Source: Chromera velia (lineage: Eukaryota > Sar > Chromeraceae). From it: DNA of 12,500 nt. The notes under the pieces are model-generated. The model ran no database searches. It saw nothing but the letters and a program-made list of their open reading frames with translations, and had not been told where the DNA came from. The stretch is taken from positions 1-12,500 of the forward strand of contig JAHBMJ010004016.1 of the NCBI GenBank assembly GCA_018398765.1, written 5' to 3'. Below are positions 6,841 through 12,500 of this stretch, one piece after another. A program made the translations under genes and the position numbers. How positions within the stretch are numbered: position 1 is the first letter of the stretch; every line of letters starts with the position of its first letter.

Positions 6841-9800
6841 CTAAAAAATTAAAAAAAAAATAATTATAACCTCCCCCCCCTAGGGTTTTAAACAAAAACC
6901 TACACTCTAAAAGTATGTTTTTTGTGGTTCTGAGCCAAAAAGAACCACATTGCAAAATAAATAGAGTCACTAGCTTGTAAATCTTTTCAGTTCTGGCAAG
7001 AAAACTGCTAGGTGCCAGGTAAAGTTCCAACATATCTAGAAGCATGGTTCAGGAACTCAAAACAGAACTCACCTGAACTGGCTGGAACTGACAAGAACCA
7101 ACTTTCTGTGCACTTTCTATGTATTTAGCTGTCGTCAGACTGCTCTTCTCACTCTTAAAAGGCTGTCTCAAGACGTGCAAGCTCTTCAGTCTCAACTCTC
7201 AGACCATCTTCAACCACAACGGTCTCATAAACCCCCCAAAAAAATGTTACTGATCGGAATGTTGTCTAATTGAGGCATACATGAACGGCGCATTATCAAA
7301 GGAGAAAAAACAACAGCATTAGAATTTTTATTTGCTGAAACGGCAGTCGATTCATTTAAAATCATATGAGCAGAGAGGATTCAACCTCTTCAAAGGGGTA
7401 GTGTCTGGTCAGAGTTAAGTGCGGTGTCTGCACTCTGGCCTCTGAGTCAGAAAACGACTGCATGTGGAAGTGTGGTGGACTGGGAAGGCAATGAGGATGT
7501 AGAAATTTGAGGGACACATCCTCTCCACACATGCAGAGGACGTAGCCCAGCAGACCCTGCCCTCGAAGGGTACGTCCAAGGCAAAGAATGACACTCTAGC
7601 CGGGGGGTCCGGGAGGAAGGGGTCGACGCAGATAAACGAGAATGCGTCTCCCAAGTCTGCGAAGGCTGTACTCAAGGATGACACCAAGGACTACGGCAAC
7701 TGAAGTTTGTTTCTCTCAGTTTCTCTCTTTTGTTTATGTATTAAGAGGGCATCAGAGGCAAGGAATCGTTTTCTGCATCTCTCACTGTCTCATGACAAGC
7801 CGTTCTTCATCTGCTTTTACTTTTGACGAAGCTTAGCCCTTCATTCATTTTGTGTCTGCCTCATCACATACATGCCCCTTTGTTACATCGATCATTAACA
7901 AAAGATGGATCCCTATTGCCCTGGGCTAAGCCCCCGCCTCGTTCCATCTGTCTGGCCGTTGTTTTTGCGTTCGCGCGGGGACCGGTTCGATTCATTCTAC
8001 TTCATTTGACCGTCTGAGACTGACTAAGATCATTTATGTTATTTGTCTGGTCATGCATGACTCTAATTGACCGTCATACATGAGTCTGATCGATCATGGA
8101 GAGCTAAATCATCAGTTGAGAGCTTGGTTTGGATGGTTCAAGCCTGGTTCTCACGGTTTTGATTGGGTTCCTTCTGGTTCAGAAAAGTTCCAATAGTTTT
8201 TGTCTCTGTTCATTCGGTTCATGAACCAATGACCAGAACCGGAAGTGACACCGACTTCAGAACCAACTATAACCACTTAGAACTTACTTAAACCTTAGAT
8301 CAATCAATCAATCTTAGACCTATACTCTAATTAGTGGTTCTTTAGGGTTCTTTTGCTTTTTAAAGTTTGTAAATTAGGTTAAAGTTTTATTTTTTCATCA
8401 AAAAAGTTGTAGGAATCACACATGTAGTTAGGGATCGTCCGTAGAGTGTCATACCCTAGCCTGATAGCCTGCACAGATCGATGAAGAAAGGGGAGAGGGT
8501 GACAGTCAGCACAATAATAATTCCTGCATGTGCCCGGGGCGCCATGCAAGACAGCTAGGGAAGAAGGGGAATTCGGGAAAAGCGAGCCCGGGTTGATGGA
8601 AGCGCTATTTCGGGAATGATGCGAAAGTCTTACAGGAAGAAGGGCCGACCCGAATGGAAAAGGAAGAAACCGAGAAGAGGAAGCAGAGAGAAAACCCTCA
8701 GTCGATCGAACGGATCCTTGCAGAGAAGGGGAAAAAAGCCAAAGCCAACCTGGGCGAATAGCTTTATACTGAAGAAGAAGAAGAGCAGGTATGAATTTGA
8801 GTGAAGAAGCAAACAGGCCTTGAAGACTTTACGACACGACTGACACTCTGCCAGCGTTTCATTTCCCGCACCCCACAGCATCGCGGAAAAGGCAGGACCA
8901 CGATCTCGAAGCGGAAGGTACTCATGCAGCACCTTTCCGCATGGGTGTACCACGTAGCCCGGGCTCTCCTCGTCAAACAACTGCAGGGAAGGCAAAATTA
9001 ATGACTAGGGCAAATGAGAGCAAGAAGGGAAAGCTCGATATCTTTGCACTGATTCTGAAGCACCCACAAACGGGAACTCTGCAATGACGCTTTCACCCAA
9101 ACAGATCCTGTACGAAAAGTCAGGAAAGGCATTTCAATTGAATGTATGACGTAAGATGAGTTGATCTATCATGTGGGTGGATAAAAACTTGTAAAGTTGC
9201 ACCAAGTGTTGTTCACACTTACCAATCGAACGAAGTATCCGGGGGAAAATTCTCTCCTGAAGGCTGTCCTGCGGGTGGACTCCTTCCCCTCCTTTCTCGT
9301 TGACAGCCTCTTGCCTTGCTCCTCTGCCCTCCTGACTGTGGCCTTTTAAGGAGCTCTCCTCAACGTCGCAACTCTCCTTGTTATCTTGCGTCCCTCGCTT
9401 GCAGAAACTGATAAGCTCGAGAATGCTCTTTGTTTTTTGAAAGGCTTCGATATTGCTGTCAGACAGGAGAAAAACAAACGGGTCAAGTACAAACTGTTTC
9501 TCTGCCACAATGAGAAGAAAGGAGACAAACCGACGCACAGAGGACAGAGCAAATCGATAGCTGGGCTCGACATGGCTCGACTGGCTGGACTATCTCTGCA
9601 ATATCTGTGCACGTCTCTGCATACCTGACGTACCGTATATTTCACCATACTTTGCCCACCGGGGTTTCGGGTCCTCCACCTAAACATACCAAGTTTGAAA
9701 AAACTTTAAATAAATCCATGTAAAAAGCCTACCCAAAAGTGAGGGGGCACTCATGCATTGCAGCCTACAAGAAGTGTGCACTGCCTCAGTCATAGCTCAG

Positions 9801-10263
9801 GATTCTTCAATCTAACCTAGAGAGGGAAAAGAGTCGTCAGCCTCCCGAGTAGACGGTCTGGTGGGTGCCCTGCAGAAAGAAGAAAGCGACACACATGGAC
9901 AGAGGGGCATACAGGGAGACGGATGGGCAAATCTTTCAGTTCTTATCACTCCAATAAAAATTTGATGGAAAAGGCTGTTCTATGGACCCTCCCGACCTCG
10001 AAGATGTAATCAGTAACTTTGGAGACCCCCATTTGGTCACTTGAGCTCTGACCCAAGATCTCCCCCTGCCTCGACTTTGCACGATCTCTCCAGCCAGAAA
10101 AGAGACGGCAGACAAATGCATGCACGGGCGGCCCCGGAAGGCAGTGCGAAAGTGGGCAAAGTATGGGTGAATCTGGTATATTAATAAGTGCCCCCATAGA
10201 TATCCCCCACAGTGCCCCCCGCGCTTCGTATAGCTTTCCGCGAGATTTTCCGGGGCCATGCAT
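6707..10263 (-). CDS. Split gene of unknown function (five-exon model, minus strand)
   Basis: Model: join of 9950-10263, 9223-9455, 9064-9107, 8833-8980 and 6707-6840 on the minus strand, 873 nt, 290 residues plus stop. Phases agree at every junction (2, 1, 0, 1). The strongest sites are the exon 2 acceptor (CTGTCTGACAG) and donor (GATTG/GTAAGTG), and the exon 3 acceptor (TTTTCGTACAG). The protein is hydrophilic with no obvious membrane segment. The middle is charged and Gln/Gly/Glu-rich, followed by a more ordered region (SPGYVVHPCGKVLHEYLPLR, then AFSAMLWGAGNETLAECQSC) and a Glu/Arg-rich C-terminus. I do not recognise the family. The ATG at 10263 is chosen as the first in the open frame; a later ATG is possible. 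The last exon is interrupted by the transposon at 6828-8460, so its junction is altered relative to the ancestral gene. Exon 3 could instead be 11 nt. Confidence 0.5.
6820..6827. repeat. Target-site duplication, left copy
   Basis: CCTCATAG, identical to the right copy at 7 of 8 positions. It is part of the coding sequence of the last exon (CTATGAGG on the minus strand). Confidence 0.7.
6828..6842. repeat. Left terminal inverted repeat
   Basis: CTAGGGTATGACACT, an exact reverse complement of 8446-8460. On the minus strand it is preceded by T-runs and ends in CCCTAG, and it contains the candidate replacement splice acceptor (AG at 6841-6842). Confidence 0.9.
7503..7703 (+). pseudogene. Possible coding remnant inside the transposon
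   Basis: Open between TAG (7500-7502) and TGA (7701-7703), 66 codons without a start. It reads KFEGHILSTHAEDVAQQTLP, then a Ser/Lys/Gly/Asn-rich tail ending AKAVLKDDTKDYGN. The composition is that of a natural hydrophilic C-terminus rather than random DNA. The frame one base away is open just upstream (about 7366-7516, ending VVDWEGNEDVEI), so the two may be one reading frame broken by an indel. It might be a degenerate transposase end or a captured host fragment; I do not recognise it. The antisense frame 7415-7687 is also open, which lowers confidence. Confidence 0.25.
8446..8460. repeat. Right terminal inverted repeat
   Basis: AGTGTCATACCCTAG. On the minus strand this end opens with CTAGG/GTATGA, which resembles a 5' splice site. 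Confidence 0.9.
8461..8468. repeat. Target-site duplication, right copy
   Basis: CCTGATAG. On the minus strand it reads CTATCAGG and lies one base after the relic splice acceptor at 8470-8471. Confidence 0.7.
8469..8520 (-). other. Relic 3' splice site of the host gene
   Basis: Minus strand: CTGACTGTCACCCTCTCCCC, then TTTCTTCATCGATCTGTGCAG, a branch-like CTGAC plus pyrimidine tract and CAG ending at 8470. The exon base G at 8469 is followed directly by the target duplication. Using it now would read RYQARV and then a TGA inside the transposon. Confidence 0.65.
8833..8980 (-). CDS. Exon 4 of the minus-strand unknown gene
   Basis: The acceptor TTTTGCCTTCCCTGCAG precedes LFDEESPGYVVHPCGKVLHE, then YLPLRDRGPAFSAMLWGAGN and ETLAECQSC. 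The donor is TGTC/GTAAAG at 8833/8832, phase 1. That is exactly the phase needed by the last exon, both in its ancestral form and through the transposon-supplied acceptor. The open frame continues past the donor only into a T-rich intron. Confidence 0.6.
9064..9107 (-). CDS. Exon 3 of the minus-strand unknown gene (3' edge ambiguous)
   Basis: A very good acceptor (branch-like CTGAC, T-rich tract, GTACAG) starts it at 9107 in phase 1, matching the end of exon 2. Phase 0 is needed at its end for the next exon. Two phase 0 donors exist: after 9064 (TGTGG/GTGCTT, 44 nt, weak site) or after 9097 (TTTGG/GTGAAAG, 11-nt micro-exon, better site). Both keep the frame. Confidence 0.45.
9223..9455 (-). 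CDS. Exon 2 of the minus-strand unknown gene
   Basis: 233 nt, bounded by a strong pyrimidine tract with CTGACAG and by a near-perfect donor, GTAAGTG. Of the three frames only one is open across the exon (phase 2 in, phase 1 out): NIEAFQKTKSILELISFCKR, a charged linker with Glu, Gly and Gln, then QERIFPRILRSIG. This is the best-supported exon of the gene. Confidence 0.7.
9950..10263 (-). CDS. Exon 1 of the minus-strand unknown gene
   Basis: Open from an ATG at 10261-10263 to a donor-like TTGGA/GTGATAAG (exon edge 9950, phase 2). The segment from about 10087 down (GEILGQSSSDQMGVSKVTDY, then GRVHRTAFSIKFLL) reads most like protein. Joining it to exon 2 creates a Leu-Leu-Asp-Asn-Ile-Glu junction. 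An acceptor-like CTTTTCTGGCTGGAG at 10088-10089 (phase 2) offers an alternative in which this is not the first exon. Two TGCATGCA boxes fall inside the proposed coding part, which argues for a start further downstream. Confidence 0.4.
10117..10124. promoter_or_regulatory. Second TGCATGCA palindrome, next to an AGAGACG box
   Basis: An identical octamer 142 bp from the first. AGAGACG at 10101-10107 matches the (A/T)GAGACG element described in Toxoplasma promoters. A single AGAGACG is expected by chance in a window this size; a paired octamer is less likely to be chance. Confidence 0.4.
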
Positions 10264-10266
10264 GCA
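10259..10266. promoter_or_regulatory. TGCATGCA palindrome
   Basis: A perfect TGCATGCA. TGCATGC is a known ApiAP2 transcription factor target and is enriched in apicomplexan promoters. It lies about 110 bp upstream of the start of the plus-strand gene and overlaps the proposed ATG of the minus-strand gene. Confidence 0.45.
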
Positions 10267-10376
10267 TATACGCAGAGTGATCGACTATCTCTCTCTTTCA
10301 TCTCTCTTTCATCTCTCTTTCTCTCCGGCCCTCTTTTCTATGTTCTCTAAGCCTCTCTTTCTTTCAGCCCGCTGTA
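10264..10376. promoter_or_regulatory. Divergent intergenic region / probable bidirectional promoter
   Basis: A short space between two head-to-head genes. It is CT-rich on the plus strand and contains about three copies of an 11-mer (CTCTCTTTCAT type, 10291-10322). TTTCTTTCAG at 10358-10367 could be an acceptor for a 5'-UTR intron of the plus-strand gene. No TATA-like box is evident. Confidence 0.4.
10291..10322. repeat. 11-bp tandem repeat in the divergent promoter
   Basis: Three near-identical copies of CTCTCTTTCAT, the last diverging at its end. Confidence 0.8.
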
Positions 10377-10413
10377 ATGCCAAAAGCAGCTCCTTTCTTC
10401 ATGTCCGTGGCAG
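10377..10413 (+). CDS. Exon 1 of the small membrane protein (start codon)
   Basis: ATG 10377, encoding MPKAAPFFMSVA plus one base, with donor GGCAG/GTGTGG. The phase (1) matches the next acceptor exactly and gives a Val codon across the junction. The donor is only fair, and the start is chosen because this ATG opens the frame shortly after a CT-rich stretch. Confidence 0.5.
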
Positions 10414-12040
10414 GTGTGGTTTTTGCGGGAAGGACGGCAAGATCGGATTCTTCACACTAATATGAATAAGGATTGTTCGGGCTTCTTGTCTTGCTGTCCC
10501 CGGTAGACTGACAACGCAGACTGAGAGGGTTCCGTCTCCCGGTCCGTCTCTTTGCTCCGAGTCCTCTATTCAGTGATTCACGAGTTCGCGGGAAGCCAAT
10601 TCGTCGCTTGTTTTTTTGCTGCTTAAGTGAAAGAGGCGCTTGCAAGGAAGAAAGGAAGAATGCTTCCCTTCGCAGCTTCGGAGAACGAAGTCAGGAGTGG
10701 CGCCGCCATCGTCCGTCTCTTTCGTGCACGGTGCAACCTCCTCTTCTGGGCCCTTTCATCAGCAGTGCAGGTCAGTAGGCAGCGATGGGACACACACGCC
10801 CTTTGGGTTGGTAGCACTCTTCGCATCTCCCACTTTTTCTGTCTCTTCCTGTCCTTCACTTGTGTTCTGATTGTTTTTTCTTTCTTTGCTTGTCTGGATG
10901 TTCTTTTTGAGTTGGTGACTTGATCATACATCCGAGACGGTTGTGCAGCGAGAGTCTCCAAGACTTCAGCTCGTCATCCACAGCCAGCACCAAAACTCAC
11001 GGAGAACATTCAAATAAAAAGATGGGCGAGGAAAAAGAAAGAGAGAAATCGGAGACGGGTGTGGGCAGAATAAAGGACAGGACGGTCCGGAGACGGACTG
11101 TTCAACTATTTCGCTTGCATGCGTACATCTTATTGACTGATTGCTTGTGGCTTGACTGATTGTATGCTCTGTTGGTGACTTGTCTGGTTGCTCGCTTGCT
11201 TGCGTGCTGGCTTGATTGATAAATGGACGGACTTGTGGGTGGGTGGGTGGATGGATGGATGGATGCATCCTTTGAGTCATTGAGTGAGCGTGTGAGTGAG
11301 TAAGTGAGCATTTGAGTTAGCACGCGAGTGATTCATTGAGTAAGTAAGTCATTGAGTGACTTAGTGGATGGGATGATGATCGATTGAATGTTCGGTGATC
11401 GCACTTGAAAGCGAATTAATGAATTATTTCGCCTTCAATGCTGCAGGTGACAATTGGTCTTCTCTGCATTCGTCTCGGCTTTCACTTGCTAGGTGTCATC
11501 GTTCTCGCTTCTCTCACGGCGCCATGGTCGGTCGGTCGGTCGGTCGAGATTTCTCTGTTCCTTCTTGCGCAGCTGTCTCTCATCTTCTCTGCGTCTCTGC
11601 ATCACTTGTGTGTTTTTCTCCCTCTCCCCTTATGCCTTTCTGTCTGTTTCTTTCAGCGTGATATACATGTATCTCTCTCTCTTTCCCTCTCTGTGTCCGT
11701 GAGAGAGAGAGAGAGAGAGAGAGAGAGGAAGAGAGAGAGTCTCTGAGCGTCTGAGCGTGAGTGTGTGAGTGTGCGTGTGCGTACGTACGTATGTATGTGT
11801 GTGTGTGTGTGTGCGTACGTACGTACGTATGTATGTGTGTGTGTGTGTATGTACGTATGTAAGTATGAGTGGGTGCATGCGTCTCCATGCAGGGTCTATG
11901 GGGCACTGATGTACTTGATAGAGGGCAAGCTGATGTGGGGAATTCTGACTGGCATGGGCCTGCAGCCTTTGCTCCAGGTCCGTCTCTCTTTATTTTTCTT
12001 CATTTCTGTCTTTCTTTCTTTCTTTCGTTCTTTCTTTCGT

Positions 12041-12071
<31 letters not shown>

Positions 12072-12477
12072 GTCTGTGTGTTCATGAAGAAAAGAAGGGA
12101 GAAGAAGAAACATATAGTCTGTCTGTCTGTCTGTCTGATTTTGTCTTGTTTCATTGTATGAAAGGGGAAGAAAAAAGTCATACTTCTGTACACGAAGAAA
12201 AAGGAGAGAGAAGACGACATGTCCGTGTAGTCTGTGTGTCCGTGAAGTGCTGCCACGCAGAAGGAAATTTAAAAAAAGAGACACTCGGCCATCTATCCAG
12301 CCAGCCAGTCTCTTGGTCGTTAGAGAAGAGAATTTTCACTTCGTCCTTCCCCCCTTCGTGTGTCCGCGTCAGTATTACAACAATATGAAGAGAGAAGAGA
12401 AGAGAAAAAGAAAAAAAGAAGGGTCGGGGGGAAGGCACCCGAAGGCAAGCAAAGCGAAAGGACTCACCGCGAAGTGA
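10377..12477 (+). CDS. Small predicted multi-pass membrane protein with basic C-terminal tail (five exons)
   Basis: Model: join of 10377-10413, 10628-10770, 11447-11526, 11893-11977 and 12373-12477, encoding 149 residues. All four junctions are GT-AG and in phase (1, 0, 2, 0). The N-terminus, MPKAAPFFMSVA then KEALARKKGR, is hydrophilic and basic. Hydrophobic segments lie at about residues 49-68 (NLLFWALSSAVQVTIGLLCI), 72-96 (FHLLGVIVLASLTAPWVYGA and on) and possibly 100-114 (LMWGILTGMGLQPLL). The tail, residues 116-149, has 13 Lys/Arg in 34 residues (MKREEKRKRKKEG) and probably faces the cytosol. There is no signal peptide, so a tail-anchored or ER/Golgi multi-pass protein is likely. Size, membrane spans and basic tail vaguely recall TMEM208/SND2-type ER proteins, but the second half of that family is missing, so I do not assign it. 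Introns are mostly microsatellite. Confidence 0.62.
10628..10770 (+). CDS. Exon 2 of the small membrane protein
   Basis: The acceptor CTTGTTTTTTTGCTGCTTAAG and the donor GCAGTGCAG/GTCAGT bound 143 nt encoding KEALARKKGRMLPFAASENE, then RSGAAIVRLFRARC and NLLFWALSSAVQ. An in-frame TAA at 10624-10626 means the coding part must begin here by splicing, or at the internal ATG 10660. Confidence 0.6.
11130..11390. repeat. Cryptically 4-nt-periodic intron segment
   Basis: Within intron 2 of the plus-strand gene the sequence drifts through TTGA, TTGC, GTGG, GGAT and GAGT-like tetranucleotides with few cytosines. GTGG and GGAT units at about 11236-11264 are near-perfect. Confidence 0.75.
11447..11526 (+). 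CDS. Exon 3 of the small membrane protein
   Basis: Acceptor TTCAATGCTGCAG. It encodes VTIGLLCIRLGFHLLGVIVL and ASLTAP plus TG. The donor ATG/GTCGGT is the first unit of a five-copy GGTC repeat, so the 5' splice site is embedded in a microsatellite. Phase 2 matches the next exon and forms Trp across the junction. Confidence 0.6.
11526..11545. repeat. (GGTC)5 at a splice donor
   Basis: Five perfect copies. The exon/intron boundary lies after the first G. Confidence 0.95.
11700..11870. repeat. Compound GA / GT / GTAC microsatellite in intron 3
   Basis: (GA)n at about 11700-11727, then GTGAGTGT-type units, then two copies of a block of GTAC, GTAT and GT repeats (about 11778-11811 and 11812-11850). 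It ends about 20 bp before the exon 4 acceptor. Confidence 0.9.
11893..11977 (+). CDS. Exon 4 of the small membrane protein
   Basis: Acceptor GCGTCTCCATGCAG, directly after a GT/GTAC repeat, and donor GCTCCAG/GTCCGT. It encodes VYGALMYLIEGKLMWGILTG and MGLQPLLQ. It is an island of complex, codon-like sequence between long simple repeats, which itself argues for selection. Confidence 0.65.
12004..12138. repeat. (TTTC)n and (GTCT)n microsatellites in intron 4
   Basis: TTTC units with TTCG variants at about 12004-12071, and (GTCT)n at about 12117-12137. They would act as pyrimidine-rich intron sequence. Confidence 0.9.
12373..12477 (+). CDS. Exon 5 (last) of the small membrane protein
   Basis: The acceptor CCTTCCCCCCTTCGTGTGTC plus CGCGTCAG precedes YYNNMKREEKRKRKKEGSGG and RHPKASKAKGLTAK, with TGA at 12475-12477. 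Phase 0 fits exon 4. Part of it is an AGAGAA-type purine run, so some of the charge could derive from simple repeat. Confidence 0.55.
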   Translation, partial: YYNNMKREEKRKRKKEGSGGRHPKASKAKGLTAK

Positions 12478-12500
12478 GCGCGACCCCCTGAAATTTTCTT

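Larger units (their letters stand above)
6828..8460. mobile_element. DNA transposon with 15-bp TIRs and 8-bp target duplication (hAT-like, probably non-autonomous)
   Basis: The ends CTAGGGTATGACACT (6828-6842) and AGTGTCATACCCTAG (8446-8460) are perfect inverted repeats. Flanks CCTCATAG (6820-6827) and CCTGATAG (8461-8468) match at 7 of 8 positions and read as a target duplication. Removing the element and one flank copy restores an excellent splice acceptor and an in-frame exon, which independently supports an insertion. An 8-bp duplication and an AGGG-type end fit the hAT superfamily, but no transposase was recognised, so it is probably non-autonomous. Both subterminal regions are rich in GGTTC/GAACC motifs. 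The interior holds a possible coding remnant at 7503-7703. Confidence 0.8.

Noticed and set aside
7415-7687. Minus-strand 90-codon frame in the transposon
   Set aside because: Hydrophobic, shadow-like composition. The plus-strand frame over the same bases looks more natural, though neither is certain.
7983-8000. GGTTCGATTC resembling a tRNA B box
   Set aside because: The flanking bases do not form a T-arm stem, and no acceptor stem or A box is found upstream.
8616-8804. Plus-strand Lys/Arg-rich 62-codon frame
   Set aside because: Lies in the intron between exons 4 and 5 of the minus-strand gene and contains purine-rich runs. No splice or family support.
10395-10465. Plus-strand CGFCGKDGK motif resembling a zinc ribbon
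   Set aside because: Short, in a frame that ends in a stop soon after, and located in intron 1 of the better-supported plus-strand model.
11580-11906. Minus-strand Thr/His/Tyr-rich frames
   Set aside because: Translation of GT/GTAC microsatellite, with no complex sequence.
10628-12477. Assignment of the small membrane protein to TMEM208/SND2
   Set aside because: Only size, hydrophobic pattern and basic tail agree. The second half of that family is absent, and no exon encoding it is visible between 11978 and 12372.

Overview
The window reads as nuclear DNA of a repeat-rich eukaryote with split genes. It has canonical GT-AG exons, long microsatellites, non-LTR retrotransposon debris and a DNA transposon, and no bacterial-type operons. 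My best guess is a coccidian apicomplexan with an expanded genome, Sarcocystis-like. The basis is an array of calcium-binding EGF domains followed by an Ala/Gly-rich transmembrane segment and a short tail (the layout of transmembrane microneme proteins), two perfect TGCATGCA palindromes plus an AGAGACG box in a divergent promoter, and LINE remnants. Genus is inference; a chromerid or another protist is not excluded. Most exons are too short to stand out as long reading frames. I found them by reading splice sites and checking that intron phases agree.

Layout. 1-2112: GT- and CA-rich microsatellites, then apparently non-coding DNA. 2113-3395 (minus): decayed, 5'-truncated LINE with the C-terminal end of reverse transcriptase and a Cys-rich tail. 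3555-4927: AT-rich DNA without a recognised gene. 5014-5925 (minus): microneme-like EGF gene or gene remnant, with a (GA)n tract (5961-6071) just upstream of its first visible exon. 6454-6639 (plus): LINE RNase H-like fragment. 6707-10263 (minus): a split gene of unknown function in five exons. 6828-8460: a 1,633-bp DNA transposon with 15-bp perfect terminal inverted repeats and a near-perfect 8-bp target duplication, sitting one base inside the last exon of that gene. 10264-10376: divergent promoter. 10377-12477 (plus): a complete five-exon gene for a predicted 149-residue membrane protein with a lysine/arginine-rich tail, whose introns are largely simple repeats.

The main observation is the transposon. 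It inserted immediately after the original 3' splice site of the last exon, yet its own end carries a T-rich tract and TTTTTTAG. Splicing there would keep the reading frame and replace one arginine by five residues. The insertion may therefore be tolerated because the transposon supplies a new splice acceptor. The same ends also carry a GGGTATGA donor-like sequence, reminiscent of intron-generating (introner) transposons. No experimental support is available here.
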